DNA of 64,000 nt from Closterium sp. NIES-65 (taxonomy: Eukaryota; Streptophyta; Zygnematophyceae; Desmidiales; Closteriaceae). Below the pieces are notes generated by a model that was not told the DNA's origin, did no database searches, and saw only the letters and a list, made by a program, of their open reading frames with translations. Position numbers and translations under genes: made by a program. Shown here piece after piece: positions 43,380 through 55,000 of this stretch. Positions within the stretch are counted from its first letter, which is position 1, and each line of letters opens with the position of its first letter. Location of the stretch: the NCBI GenBank assembly GCA_948144175.1, contig CANXME010002185.1, forward strand, positions 62,001 through 126,000, written 5' to 3'.

Positions 43380-44639
43380 CACTGTCGTCTCAACTACGCT
43401 GCTATTCTTGTTGCTGAGCCTGAGTCTGTCTGTCCTCCGTCCGTCGAGGGTGAGTGTGCTCTTGACACGGACGTCCTTGAGGACAGGCAGGAGGACTTTG
43501 AGTGTTTTGCAACTGTTGTACCTCATCTCGTGTCCAAGCTGATTGCACCTGAGGGAGACCCGGATGCACCAGACATCCCGACCCCGCGCTCTTACACAGA
43601 GGCGATTACGGGTCCGTTCTCCTCTCAGTGGCAGACAGCCATGGACGCGGAGATGGCATCCTGGAAGTCCACAGGCACTTACGTCGACGCAGTTCCCCCT
43701 CCTGGGGCGAACATAGTCGATGGCATGTGGATTTTCAGGGTGAAGCGGCTGCCGGGTTCTCCGCCTGCCTTCAAGGCTCGTTACGTTGCACGAGGCTTCA
43801 GTCGGCGACAGAGAGTTGACTTCTTCCAGACCTTCTCCCCTACCCCAAAGATGACCACTCTTTGGGTACTGCTGCACGTCGCTGCTCAGTGTGACTATGA
43901 GCTTCACTCTCTTGACTTCAGCACAACTTTCCTACAGGGCAGTCTGCACGAGGAGATCTGGCTGCGCCGCCCACCTGGCTTCACTGGGTCGTTTCCTGCA
44001 GGTACCCAGTGGAGCATCCGGCGGCCAGTCTACGGTCTCCGGCAGGCGCCTCACGAGTGGCACAACACACTGAGGACGACGCTTGCGGCTCTTGGGTTTG
44101 CTCCTTCGACTGCTGGCCCGTCGCTGTTTCTACGCACCGTCACCTCTCTGCCGCCGTTCTACTTCCTTGTGTACGTCGACGACTTTGTCTTTGCCACTGC
44201 TGACACTAAGAAACTGGCCCTAATGAAGTCGGAGCTGCAGAAGAGACACACGTACACAGAGCTGGGTGAACTGCGTAGCTATCTTGGCTTGCAGATCACC
44301 CGGGACAGAACACGACACACCATTACCTTGACTCAGTCACACATGGTGCATCAGGTCCTTCAGCGCTTCGATTTCCAGTACTCCTTGCCACAGTCCACTC
44401 CTCTGCCTACCGGTCACTCGCTCCCAGCTCCACCTTCGGACAAGTCCGTAGAGCCGAGTGGCTCGTATCCAAAGCTTGTGGGCTGCCTCATGTACCTGAT
44501 GACTTGCACTCGACCTGACCTTGCCTATTGTCTTAGCATCCTCGCACGCTACGTTGCGCCCGGGAGGCCGCTAAGAGGGTGTTGCGCTACTTGTGCAGTA
44601 CGTCGGGCATGGGGCTCGTGCTTGGAGGATAGGGTTTAG
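43380..44639 (+). pseudogene. E5 reverse transcriptase
   Basis: The frame from 43530 reads ITGPFSSQWQTAMDAEM, WIFRVKRLPGSPP, YVARGFSRRQRVDFFQTF, STTFLQGSLHEEIW, RPVYGLRQAP and YVDDFVFATAD, a complete Copia RT domain. The catalytic YVDD is intact. The frame breaks after a deletion at about 44560 (GRPLRG...), before RNase H. Stops lie upstream of 43530. Confidence 0.9.
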
Positions 44640-45119
44640 TTGTCCTCACTGGACACGCGGACGCTTCCTGGGTTGACAACTTGGCTACGCAGCGGTCGTC
44701 ATAGGGTTACACTTTCAGCCTTGGCTCCAGCTCTCTTTCTTGGCAGTCTACCTGCTCGTCTTCTGTTCTCAGCTCCAGTTGTGAGGCTGAGATCTACGCA
44801 GGGGCCATGGCTTTACAGGAGTTACGCTGGCTCACCTACCTGCTGACTGACTTGGGAGAGCCGACTCGTTCTCCTCCAGTTCTGTACGTCGACAACAAGG
44901 CCATGATTGCCTTGTGACAGGAGCACAGAAAGAAGCACATCGCTCTGCGTTACTTCCTTGCTCGAGAGTTGGAGCTGCGTGGTCAGCTTCGTCTTGCTTA
45001 CGTGGCCTCTTGGGCCATCACTGCTGATATCTTCACCAAGGCACTTCAGCCTTGTAATTATCAGCGTTTTTGTACTGTTTTATGCTTTGTGCCTACTTTG
45101 CCTCACTTGCTCACTTTTT
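44640..45119 (+). pseudogene. E5 RNase H
   Basis: Pieces in more than one frame give HADASW, CEAEIYAGAMALQEL, YVDNKAMIAL and AYVASWAITADIFTKAL. A TGA replaces the codon after IAL (44916-44918), and the QRLEHRT segment is deleted. Confidence 0.85.
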
Positions 45120-45350
45120 GACTTTGCTTGCAATGTGATCTATATACTTATACTTGCATGCTTACACTTGCTAGGTTTTGATCACTATACTGCTTGTTCT
45201 CTATTATATTACCGTGCATATAAATTGGCCTTGTGGCCATTTTCTTGTGCTGAAAGTGTGTGGTGACTTCGTGATCCACCCTGAGCTTGCTTCGCTTTTC
45301 TTGACTGGTCTTGTGACCTCTTGTTCTCCCCCACTTTGCCTATGGGGGTG

Positions 45351-45481
45351 TGTCAAACTCACATGTTGCATGTTATGTAGGTTGTAATGGGGTAGCCCAT
45401 GTGGGGTACAACCCAATTAGGGTTTGCTACTTGTACACATGCATACTGTTAGTTCACCATTCTTGCTTTCACATTCTGACA
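45351..45481 (+). repeat. E5 3' LTR
   Basis: 131 bp, following ctatgggggtg; flanked by the TSD ttttc. Confidence 0.92.
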
Positions 45482-45486
45482 TTTTC

Positions 45487-45941
45487 GCGTCCTCTTGTAC
45501 TTGCACATACTCGTTTCATTATCCGTTAATATAATAAGAAATCAATATAAAAGGGGAATTTTATTGAAAATCACCGCAAAAGGGGGGGTATCACCACAAA
45601 CACCCACCCTGCACAAGCTACCCCGGGGCAGGGCTGACATTTCATATTATGCCTCCCTGATTCCGGGGAAAAAAATTCCCCTCTATTATGAGTCCACATT
45701 TGTCAGATTAGTAACGCGCCCTTTGTCACCGGGGAAAAAGTCTCACCCTGTGTAACGCCTGCGCTCTTTGTTTCGCGCAAACTTTGAGCGCGCTAATTTT
45801 CACCCGTTTACTTTTACCAAATCATATTTATCCACATGTTTTAGTGCGGGGAAGAGACGAGCGATTTCGGTCAACCAAACATTCCGATTTGATACCACAG
45901 ATGTGCCAAGTTTTTTATTCGCCGAGTACCTGAATGTCGCC
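45487..45941. other. No gene seen
   Basis: AT-rich spacer with short frames only. The words ccccggggcagggctgac (about 45620) and the reverse in 55620-55660 (gccctgccccggggtg) show a shared old repeat. Confidence 0.4.
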
Positions 45942-45946
45942 AACAT

Positions 45947-47539
45947 TGTCAAAATTTAGAAGAAAGAAAGAGGATTGAACTAGCAAGAATGAGGATACAA
46001 ATAGCAAACCCTAGAAGGGTTGTACTCGCTATAGAGCACCCCACTACAGGCTAGAACAATAAGATAATATTCTGACACACCCCCATAGCCAAAGTGGGGT
46101 GTAATCAGCAGAGCAGGCAAAGCAAAACAAGCTCAGGGTGGATCACAATGTCACCACACATTCTGAGCACAAGTTCAAGAAGAAATAGTTTAGAGTTCAC
46201 AATTATAAGCAAAGCTAGTGGTAGTCACAACGGGCAAGTGAGGAGGAGGAGGGAGAGTGAGGGGAGAGGAGACAGGAGGCGACGGCTGAAGCTGCAGACA
46301 CACGGGCAACAGGAGGCAGACTGGCACAGCGGCTACCGGACAGCGCCCGGACTACAGGAGTAACAGGCCCCGCGGCTCAAATAGCGGCGGACGGGCAACG
46401 GACCCACGGGCGGCTGGCACAGCTGGCTACGACTGGGCTACCGGGACAGCGCCCCGGACTACAGGTGCTGCTGACGACAAACTGGCAACCTCCGCTCATC
46501 CTCCCGCACACAGTCCCACCCCCCTGATACACACCCACTGCTACACCACTAGCTCTACTCCCACGCACCCCCCTAAAACCCTAAACCCCAGTCTCCCACA
46601 CAACCACCCCCCTCAGCGACAACTGCAGCAGTGGGAGACGAAGGAGGAGGAGGAGCAAGGGAGGAAGGCACACCGGCCACCCCCATACCCGCCACCCCAC
46701 AGCTCGCCCCTCCCGTCGTCCGTCGCGGCTCCTTCGGGGGCCGCAAGCGGCCCCCTCAGGTCGCCACGACGGACGACGGGAAATGGGGGAAGGGGAGAAA
46801 GGGGGGGGGGGCCCACCACGGACCTGAGGGGAGGGCGGGGCCGCGACAAGGGGCGGGGCCGCGACGAGCGGGGCGGGGCCGCGACGGTCGGGGTGGGACC
46901 GCGACGTAGGGTGGGGCCGCGACAGGTCGGGGCCGCGAAGGTAGGGCGGGGCCGCATAGGGTCCGGGGCGGGGCCGCGACGTAGGGCGGGGCCGCTTCGA
47001 GGGGCGGGGCCGCGACGCAGGGGCGGGGCCGCGACGAGGGGCGGGGCCGCGACGGTCGGGGCGGGGCCGCGACGGAGGGGCGGGACCGCGACAGGTAGGG
47101 CGGGGCCAAGCCGGGCAGGCGCACGGGCGGCGACGGGCCGGGGCGGGGCCGCGACGAAGGGCGGGGCCGAGCCGGGCAGGCGCACGGGCGGCGACGGGCC
47201 GGGGCGGGGCCGCGACGTAGAGGAGAAGCCCGCCGCGCGCCCCGGGGCGCACAGCGGGCAATGAACCGCCGCGCGCCTCGGGGCGCACGGCGGGCAGAAA
47301 ACCGCCGCGCGCCTCGGGGCGCACGGCGGGATGAAAAAGTAGCAGCGGAAGCAAGGTGGGGACACACCCACAGGATCGATCCAAGGGGATCGACCTGCTC
47401 TGATAGCATGTCAAAAGTTAGAAGAAAGAAAGAGGATTGAACTAGCAAGAATGAGGATACAAATAGCAAACCCTAGAAGGGTTGTACTCGCTATAGAGCA
47501 CCCCACTACAGGCTAGAACAATAAGATAATATTCTGACA
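45947..47539 (-). mobile_element. Non-autonomous Copia derivative LARD-2 (1593 bp)
   Basis: LTRs at 45947-46077 and 47409-47539, each 131 bp, differ at about one site. The TSD is aacat (45942-45946, 47540-47544). On the minus strand the primer site reads TGCTATCAGAGCAGG, and ctatgggggtg precedes the 3' LTR. Downstream of the left LTR, gctcagggtggatcacaa is shared with the E2 3' untranslated region. The interior keeps the leader minisatellite (46840-47230) but no gag or pol. It looks like a full Copia with its coding region deleted. Confidence 0.93.
46840..47330. repeat. LARD-2 GC-rich minisatellite and hairpins
   Basis: Units of gcggggccgcgacg(t/a)aggg, then three copies of ccgccgcgcgcctcggggcg with complementary cgcacggcggg, able to fold into hairpins. 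Confidence 0.85.
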
Positions 47540-47544
47540 AACAT

Positions 47545-47926
47545 CGCTGTGCGAAACGCTAAAATGGTTCTGGTAACTTCACGCACACGCAATTACAGCA
47601 GTAGAACAACATATTCACAACTCGTTAAAGTAACAAGCATCGAGTGTACTTGACTGTTAGACATGTTGCTGTCCGTCGCTCACGCACTGGCTGTACTGCG
47701 ATCAATCCGAAGGGGGATATCGGAAGGAAATTTCCGAGAAACTTTGTCTCGATAAGGTCAAAATCAGGGACCACAGATTCGATACCCTATCAAGTCAGGG
47801 TCCACTAGCAGGCTATTCTGTGACACTATACTCGAAACCAGGGATAGGAAAACTATTACTCTGATTTGAACAGGGTTGAGAACTCAGTAATTCTGAAATC
47901 TCAGTCTCCGCAAAGTGGAAAGCCTG
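47545..47926. other. No gene seen
   Basis: Unique-looking AT-rich spacer between LARD-2 and E4; no frame, repeat or RNA signal supported. Confidence 0.4.
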
Positions 47927-47931
47927 AAATC

Positions 47932-48053
47932 TGTCAAATTATAATATTGTGTAGGCTATAGTGGGGTAGTCTATATGGGGTACACATTTCTAGGGTTGCA
48001 TATTTGTATCACTTCCATTCCTTAGTCAATTCATTCTCGTTCTACTTTCCTCA
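47932..48053 (+). repeat. E4 5' LTR (122 bp)
   Basis: TGTCAAATT...TTCCTCA, followed by tggtatcgagca. Confidence 0.94.
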
Positions 48054-48159
48054 TGGTATCGAGCAGGTTCCCCCTTGGGAATTGTGCCTAGGGCCCACCA
48101 CATCGAGTTTCACTTTTTTTTTTCTCTCCTGCCCGAAGCGCGCTCCGCCCGAGTCGCGC

Positions 48160-49150
48160 TCTGGGCTCTCACCTCGCCGAGCCGTCCTAGCGGCCCCTAC
48201 GACCTAGCGACCCTATCGCCCTAGCGGCCCTATCGCCCTATCGCCCTAGCAGCCCCTTCCCCTAGCGGCCCCGCCGCCCGTCGTTTCGGTCCCGCCGCCC
48301 TTTAGTGCGGCCCCGCCGCCCGTCACAGCGGCCCCTTCGCCCCGCATTGCGGCCCCGCTGCCCGTCTCCGCGGCCCCGCCGCCCGTCTCCGCGGCCTCGC
48401 CGCCCGTCGCTGCGGCCCCGCCCTTCTCGGCGGCCCCGTCGCCCTACTCAGCGGCCCTGCCGCCCCTCTCCTCAGCGGCCCCGCCGCCCTACTCAGCGGC
48501 CCCGCCGCCCTTCTCCTCAGCGGCCCCGCCGCCCTACTCAGCGGCCCTGCCGCCCTTCTCCTCAGCGGCCCCGCCGCCCTACTCAGCGGCCCCGCCGCCC
48601 TTCTCCTCAGCGGCCCCGCCGCCCTACTCAGCGGCCCCGCCGCCCTACTCAGAGGCCCCGCCGCCCTTCTCCTGAGCGGCCCCGCCACCCTACTCAGCGG
48701 CCCCGCCGCCCTTCTCCTCAGCGGCCCCGCCGCCCTACTCAGCGGCCCCGTCGCCCTTCTCCTCAGCGGCCCCGCCGCCCTACTCAGCGGCCCCGCCGCC
48801 CTTCTCCTGAGCGGCCCCGCCGCCCTACTCAGCGGCCCCGCCGCCCTTCTCCTCAGCGGCCCCGCCGCCCTACTCAGCGGCCCCGCCGCCCTTCTCCTCA
48901 GCGGCCCCGCCGCCCTTCTCCTCAGTGGCCCCGCCACCCTTCTCCTCAGCGGCCCCGCCGCCCTACTCAGCGGCCCCGCCACCCTTCTCAGCGGCCCAGC
49001 CGCCCCTCGCACCAGCGGCCCTGCCGCCCTACACCGCCCGCGCCGCCCGAGCCGCCCGAACCGCCCAAGCCGCCCAAGCCGCCCGACCTGCCCGAGCTGC
49101 CCGAGCTGCCCAAGCCGCCCGACTCGCCCGAGCCGCCCGAGCCGCCCGAG
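48160..49150. repeat. E4 leader minisatellite
   Basis: About 40 units of gcggccccgccgccctactca alternating with gcggccccgccgcccttctcctca, then ccgcccgagccgcccaa units. The long Arg/Pro frame (48305-49267) is a by-product of the array. Confidence 0.92.
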
Positions 49151-49331
49151 CCGCTTGAGGAGCCGAGCCGCTGGTGCCACAGAGCCGCAGTTGCTGCAGT
49201 GCCGTCCGAGCAGCCGTGTTGCCGTGCTGCTGTACCGCTGAGCTGCCCGACCCGCCCTGCCTGGTGAGAGCAGCGCTTCTGTCACTGCACTACCCCTGTC
49301 CTACAGTTGGTACTGCTGGTCCACTATTGTC

Positions 49332-50506
49332 ATGGCTACCCCCAGTGTTCTCGCTTTTGACGCTGAAGGTCGAGCCATTGACTTTGAGGTTTGGGTAGAT
49401 GACCTGCAGCTTTTCCTACAGTGCGATAGGGCAGACGGTCTTTCCCTCTTTGACCTCAACTCTGGTGCTTCCCTTGCCCCTGCTGCCGATGCCGACGCCA
49501 CTGTTCACTCCCAGTGGGCCACTCGCGATGCTGCTGCACGTCTTGCTGTGCGTCGCCACCTGCCTAACACTGAGCGCGCGCACTCTAGTCAGTACAAGAG
49601 TGCTCAGACCTTGTACGACGCTGTCGTTGCACGCTACTCTTCCCCTGCAACTGCTGCACTGAGCCGCCTCATGCTACCGTACCTCTTTCCCGACCTTGCT
49701 GCCTTTCCCACAGTCACTGACCTCATTACGCACCTTCGCACTAGGGACACTCGCAACCGCGCCGCGCTTCCTGCTGAGTTCTGCGCCAAGAACCCCCCCC
49801 CCCCATGTACATCACTCTCTATTATATAGTCACCCGCCTCCCTGACTCCCTTCGCGTAGTCAGGGACCACTTCCTCTCAGTCTGTCCCACCACTCTCACT
49901 GTTGACCTCCTACAGAAGGCCCTCCTAACAGCGGAGAAGAGCATAGTCGCTGTAGGAGCCTCTCGTGGTGACCCTCGCACCCCCATCTTTGAGGGGCGTT
50001 CCCCTTCCCCCCTGTTGCCCTCTGTTGCCTTTGCTGCTGCGGCCAACCTCGTTGGTCTTGAGTCGGTCGGTGCGGCGTCTGCCCCTAGCAGGAGACGCCG
50101 CTCTGGCAAGGGCAAGGGGGGCAAGGGCGCGGGTGGGGCTAGCGGGGGTGGTGAAGGTGGCGGTGCAGGCGGCGGAGGGAGTGGGGGTGGCGGTGGGAGT
50201 GGTGGCGGGGGTGGAGGTGGCAGTGGCAGCGGCGGAGGCGGAGGCGGCGGTGGCGGTAGCGGTGGGAGCGGAGGCGGCGGTGGTGGTGGAGGTGGAGGCG
50301 GTGGTGGTGAAGGAGGTGGAGCTGGTCGGGGTGGTGCTTCGCAGCGGAGCGGCTACGGGAGTGGTCAGCGCCAGCAGCAGCAGCAGCGTTCTCAGGACAT
50401 CCCCCCTCCTCAGCAGCTCCGTGAGTGGTACACGCAGCGTCAGCGTGGTGGGGGTTTTGGCCCGTGCACCTACGTCATTCGCTCCAACGACTGCACGGGT
50501 GAGTAG
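49332..50506 (+). pseudogene. E4 gag, frameshifted
   Basis: MATPSVLAFDAEG starts at 49332. The frame is lost at 49793-49804, where 12 C stand in place of E2's 10, and resumes as MYITLYYIVTRLPDS from 49805. It continues through a Gly-rich tract (50120-50330) and QLREWYTQRQRG to a TAG at 50504-50506 that replaces the codon before the C-x3-H-x4-C knuckle (CGGAYPTQRC). Confidence 0.93.
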
Positions 50507-50662
50507 TGTGGGGGTGCTTACCCCACCCAGCGCTGCTTTGGCCGCCTGACGGACGCTTGGCGTCAGCAGTTCCCGGAGGCTAGTGAGATCCCCCGCTGGG
50601 GAGAGCTGTCTAGGGTAGGCGTAGCTATCTTTGATCTTGACTTTGATGCTATCCTTGCTGCC

Positions 50663-52039
50663 ATGTATGCTGTGACTATTAGTGATGAGGGTTACTGTTA
50701 CCGATGTTTCCCGCCCGACCCGGGCATTGGTACTGCTGCTCTAGGTGCTGGTGAGGCTGCTGCTCTAGGTGCCAGTGCGTCCGCGCCCTCAGGTGCTGGT
50801 GAGTCTGCGCTCTCAGGTACCACGTCGGCTTCGGCCTCCCTCACCTTCACACTTGACTCACGGGCTTCTCGCTCCTTCTTTCGAGACCGCACCACACTCA
50901 CGCCGCTTGGTCGCCCAGTTGCAGTCTCCATGGCAGACCCCTCTGGGGGTCCTGTCCTCTCTCACTTCTCCACTGTCCTCCCGTGTCCGGCTGCCCCCTC
51001 TGGCACCTTGTCTGGTCTTTACCTCCCCTCGTTCTCTTCCAACTTGGTGAGTGGTGCTGACCTGCAAGATACGGGGGTTCACCAGTTCACTCCTGCGAGT
51101 CAGCGGGTGACCCACTACACCGACGCTCGGACAGGCCGACACCTGGCCACGTTTACACGTCGGCCGGGGTCGAGCCTGTACACACTGACCACTACATCTC
51201 CTCCACTCCCTGCGTCTGGTCAGGTAGCTGCGTCGGGTCAGGTGTTTGTTGCAGCGTCCAGGTCTGGTCCTGAGTCTGCCCCCTGCTCGTGTCGCCTCCT
51301 GTCTCACGAGACTCTCCTCTGGCACCACCGTCTTGGTCACCCCACCCTGCCTCGTCTCCGAGGCATGGCCTCCCGTGTCCTTGTCTCTGGTCTTCCCCGG
51401 TCCCTCCCTCCCCTTCCTCCGGGGCGTGGTCCTTCCTGTGTCCCCTGTCTCGAGGGGCGGCTCCGGGTTGCCCCTCACTCCTCTCCGTTTCCCCCGACAG
51501 AGGCCCCGCTGCAGACGCTTCACATGGACGTGTGGGGCCCGGCCCGCGTCCGTGGACAGGGTCACGAGCGCTACTTCCTGCTGGTGGTTGACGACTACTC
51601 GCGTTACACCTCAGTCTTCCCCTTGCGCAGCAAGGGTGATGTCACTGAGGTGTTGATCGACTGGATCCGCGCAGCTCGTCTTCAGCTCAGGAGGAGCTTC
51701 AGCTCGGACTTTCCTGTTCTGCGTCTGCACTCTGACCGAGGCGGAGAGTTCTCCTCTGGCCTTCTTCGAGCCTACTGTCGTGCGCGAGGCATCCGCCAGA
51801 CCTTTACACTACCGGACTCTCCACAGCAAAATGGGATTGCTGAGCGCCGCATTGGCATGGTCATGGACGTCGCTCGTACGTCCATGATGCATGCGGCTGC
51901 CCCCCATTTTCTGTGGCCGTCTGCGGTTCGGTACGCGGCGCATCAGATCAACCTTCACCCCAGGGTCTCTAGACCGGAGACCTCCCCAGCCTTGCTGTGG
52001 ACGGGGAAGGTCGGTGATGCGTCTGCGTTCCGTGTCTGA
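50663..52039 (+). pseudogene. E4 protease and integrase N-terminal and core part
   Basis: MYAVTISDEGYCYRC leads to the protease. The usual LDSGAS reads LDSRAS, so the catalytic glycine position is altered. Then come WHHRLGHPTLPR, CVPCLEG, HMDVWGPARV, HSDRGGEFSS and QQNGIAERRIG. The frame ends in a TGA (52037-52039) in place of the tryptophan of FRVWGSR. Confidence 0.93.
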
Positions 52040-52063
52040 GGATCTCGGGCGTTTGTCCGCGAC

Positions 52064-55000
52064 TTGTCTGCGGACAAGCTGTCCTCTCGTGCTGCTCCCT
52101 GTGTCTTCCTTGGCTTCCCCCCTGACGCCCCTGGGTGGCAGTTCTACCACCCCACCTCTCGTCGTGTTCTATCCTCCCAGGACGTCACGTTTGACGAGTC
52201 AGTCCCCTACTACCGCCTCTTCCCCTACCGCACTCCTTCCCTCCCCCCGCCGCCGCACTTCCTTGTGCCAGGTCCCACCCCGGTAGACCCCCTCCCCCCT
52301 CAGGGTCCTGCCCCTTCAGGTTTGTCCCAGGTAGACGCAGTCGAGCCGGTCGAGGTTGCTGGTGACTCTGGTACTGCTGCGGGTGCTGCGCCTGGGGGTG
52401 CTGACTCTGGGGGTGCTGCGCGCGTGGGTGCTGAGCCTGGGGGTGCTGAGTCTAAGGGTGCTGCGACTGGGGGTGCTGAGCCTGGGGGTGCTACGACTGG
52501 GGGTGCTGAGCGTGGGGGTTCTGCGACTGGGGGTGCTGAGCCCGGAGGTGCTACGACTGGGGGTGCTGAGCCTTGGGGTGCTGCGTTTGGAGCTACTGAG
52601 CCTGGTGGTGCGGAGCCAGCGCCTGCTGGACCTACCCGTGTGGCGTCTGGCGCTGCTAGGCCTGGAGGTTCTCCGGGTGCTTCGTCTTGGCGGGAGCCGC
52701 TCTCTCCACAGGAGCTGTGCGAGTGGTTTGCCCGGCGCTGGAGGCGTACTGATCGAGCTGGTGCTTCTTCGGCTGCTGATGGTTCTGGTGCAGCCGGTCT
52801 CGGAGGTGCTCGCCCTGGGAGTGCTAGAGCTGCTGGGCCTGCGAGTGCGACTGGAGTCGGAGCTGCTGAGGGTGTTGGCGCTGAGGATACTGCTGTCAGT
52901 CCTAGCGGCGGTCCTGCTACGGGTGCTGCTGGTGCTACTGGAGGTACTGGAGCTGGAGGTGCTGTTGGCGCTGGTGCTGCCGCTGGGGGTGCTGGTGCTG
53001 TCCCTGCTGTGTCTGGAGTCGCCTCGCAGCCTCGGCCGTACTTTGTTCCGCTCCTTCAGCAGGTTCTTGGTCTTCCTCCTCCCTTAGAGTCTCCACCGCC
53101 TGTCCAGTCACAATCACAGTTACCGCCGGCCTCCCCACTGCCTACTCTTTCTCCCTACACTGGTCCCACTGGAGGTCTTGCTGAGCGTCGTGAGCCTGCG
53201 TCTCGTCCCGCGTCGCCTGTTCGTGCTACTTGCGCTGGTGGTCGCGGTTCGCGTCAGCGTCCTCCCCCTGTCCCTAGCACGCACCGGATGTCTCTGCGTC
53301 CGTCCACTGCTCCTCTGCATGTCGCTTTGCCTTCTCCTCCTGAGTCCTCTCTTCCTGCTCTTGCCGACCCAGAGTCGGACTCTCTTCGTGCTTCCAGTCC
53401 TAGCGTCATGCGTCTCCTTGCTACTGTCGTCACTGACCCCTCTTTTGAGTCCACTGTTGCGTCTGCTCTTGTTGCTGAGCTCGTCGACTTTGCTGCTCGC
53501 TGTCGTCTAGACTACGCTGCTAGTCTTGTTGCTGAGTCTGCGTCTGTCTCTCCTCCGTCCGTCGGGGGTGAGTGTGCTCTTGGCACGGACGTCCTTGAGG
53601 ACAGGCAGGAGGAGTTCCAGTGTCTGGCTGCTGCTTCACCTCATCTCATGTCCGTACTGCTTACCCTTGAGGGAGACCCCGATGCACTAGACATCCCGAC
53701 TCCGCGCTCTTACGAGGAGGCGATAGAGGGTCCCTACTCCTCTCAGTGGCAGGCAGCTATGGATGCAGAGATGGCTTCTTGGAAGTCCACAGGCACCTAC
53801 ATTGACGCGGTTCCTCCTCCTGGGGCGAACATCGTCAGTGGCATGTGGATCTTCAAGGTGAAGCGGCCGCCGAGCTCTCCACCTGTCTTCAAGGCGCGGT
53901 ACGTGGCTCGTGGCTTCAGTCAGCGGCAGGGAGTTGACTACTTTCAGACCTTCTCTCCCACCCCGAAGATGACCACTCTTCGGGTGCTGCTACACATAGC
54001 CGCTCAGCGTGACTACGAGCTTCACACCCTTGACTTCAGCACTGCTTTCCTGCAGGGTAGCCTGCACGAGGAGATCTGGCTGCGCCGTCCACCTGGCTTC
54101 ACTGGGACTTTCCCTCCTGGCACCCAGTGGAGCCTCCGACGGCCAGTCTACGGTCTCCGCCAGGCACCGCGTGAGTGGCACGACACACTGAGGACTACGC
54201 TTGCGGCTCTTGGGTTTGCTCCCTCTACTGCTGACCCATCGTTGTTTCTGCGCACCGACACCTCTCTGCCGCCGTTCTACATCCTCGTGTACGTCGACGA
54301 CTTGGTCTTTGCCACAGCTGACACTGCTGGACTCGCCCACGTGAAGTCCGAGCTGCAGAAGAGACACACGTGCACAGACCTGGGTGAATTGCGCAGCTAC
54401 CTTGGCTTGCAGATCACCCGGGACAGAGCACGCCGCACCATTACCTTGACTCAGTCACACATGGTGCAGCAGGTCCTTCAGCGCTTCGGCTTCACGTACT
54501 CCTCGCCTCAGGCCACTCCTCTGTCTACTTGCCACTCGCTCTCAGCTCTGCCTTCGGATGAGTCCGTAGAGTCGAGTGGCCCGTACCCAGAGCTTGTTGG
54601 CTGCCTCATGTACCTGATGACCTGCACACGACCTGACCTTGCATACCCTCTTAGCATTCTTGCACGCTATGTTGCTCCTGGGAGACACAGACCAGAGCAC
54701 ATGGCTGCAGCGAAGAGGGTGTTGCACTACTTGTGCAGTACGTCGGGCATGGGGCTAGTGCTTGGAGGGCGGAGTCCAGTGGTCCTCACTGGGCACGCGG
54801 ACGCTTCTTGGGCTAACGACCAGGCTACGCAGCGGTCGTCAAAGGGTTACACCTTCAGTCTTGGTTCCAGCTCTGTTTCGTGGCGGGCTACTCGCTCGTC
54901 TTCTGTTCTCGGCTGCAGTTGTGAGGCTCAGATCTACGCTGGGGCCATGGCTGCACAGGAGCTTCGCTGGCTCACCTACCTTCTGACTGGCCTAGGAGAG

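Larger units (their letters stand above)
38685..43381 (-). mobile_element. Nested 4.7-kb gag-type insertion in E5
   Basis: E5 linker codons (DFAAACCR) break at 38684 and resume at 43382. The ends read TGTCGGCAA...TGTGACA (TG...CA), with a 4-bp repeat ctgt on both sides (38681-38684, 43382-43385); a 5-bp tgtcg reading is also possible. The insert carries, on the minus strand, a gag-like protein with three CCHC knuckles but no RT, integrase or protease that I can find. No matched LTR pair is visible. It is probably a non-autonomous Gypsy-like element or an internally deleted one. Confidence 0.75.
33669..45481 (+). mobile_element. Old Copia element E5, with a nested insertion
   Basis: The 5' LTR is 33669-33798 and the 3' LTR 45351-45481, with TSD ttttc (33664-33668, 45482-45486). 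The primer site TGGAATCAGAGC starts at 33799 and tatgggggtg precedes the 3' LTR. The LTRs differ at roughly a dozen places (about 9%), far more than in E2 or E4. Most of gag is deleted, integrase has stops, and RT is separated from the linker by a 4.7-kb insertion at 38685-43381. It is a dead copy. Confidence 0.93.

Noticed and set aside
48305-49267. 320-residue Arg/Pro-rich frames on both strands
   Set aside because: They are stop-free because the GC minisatellite lacks A/T-rich codons; composition follows the repeat unit on either strand, and related elements show different units.
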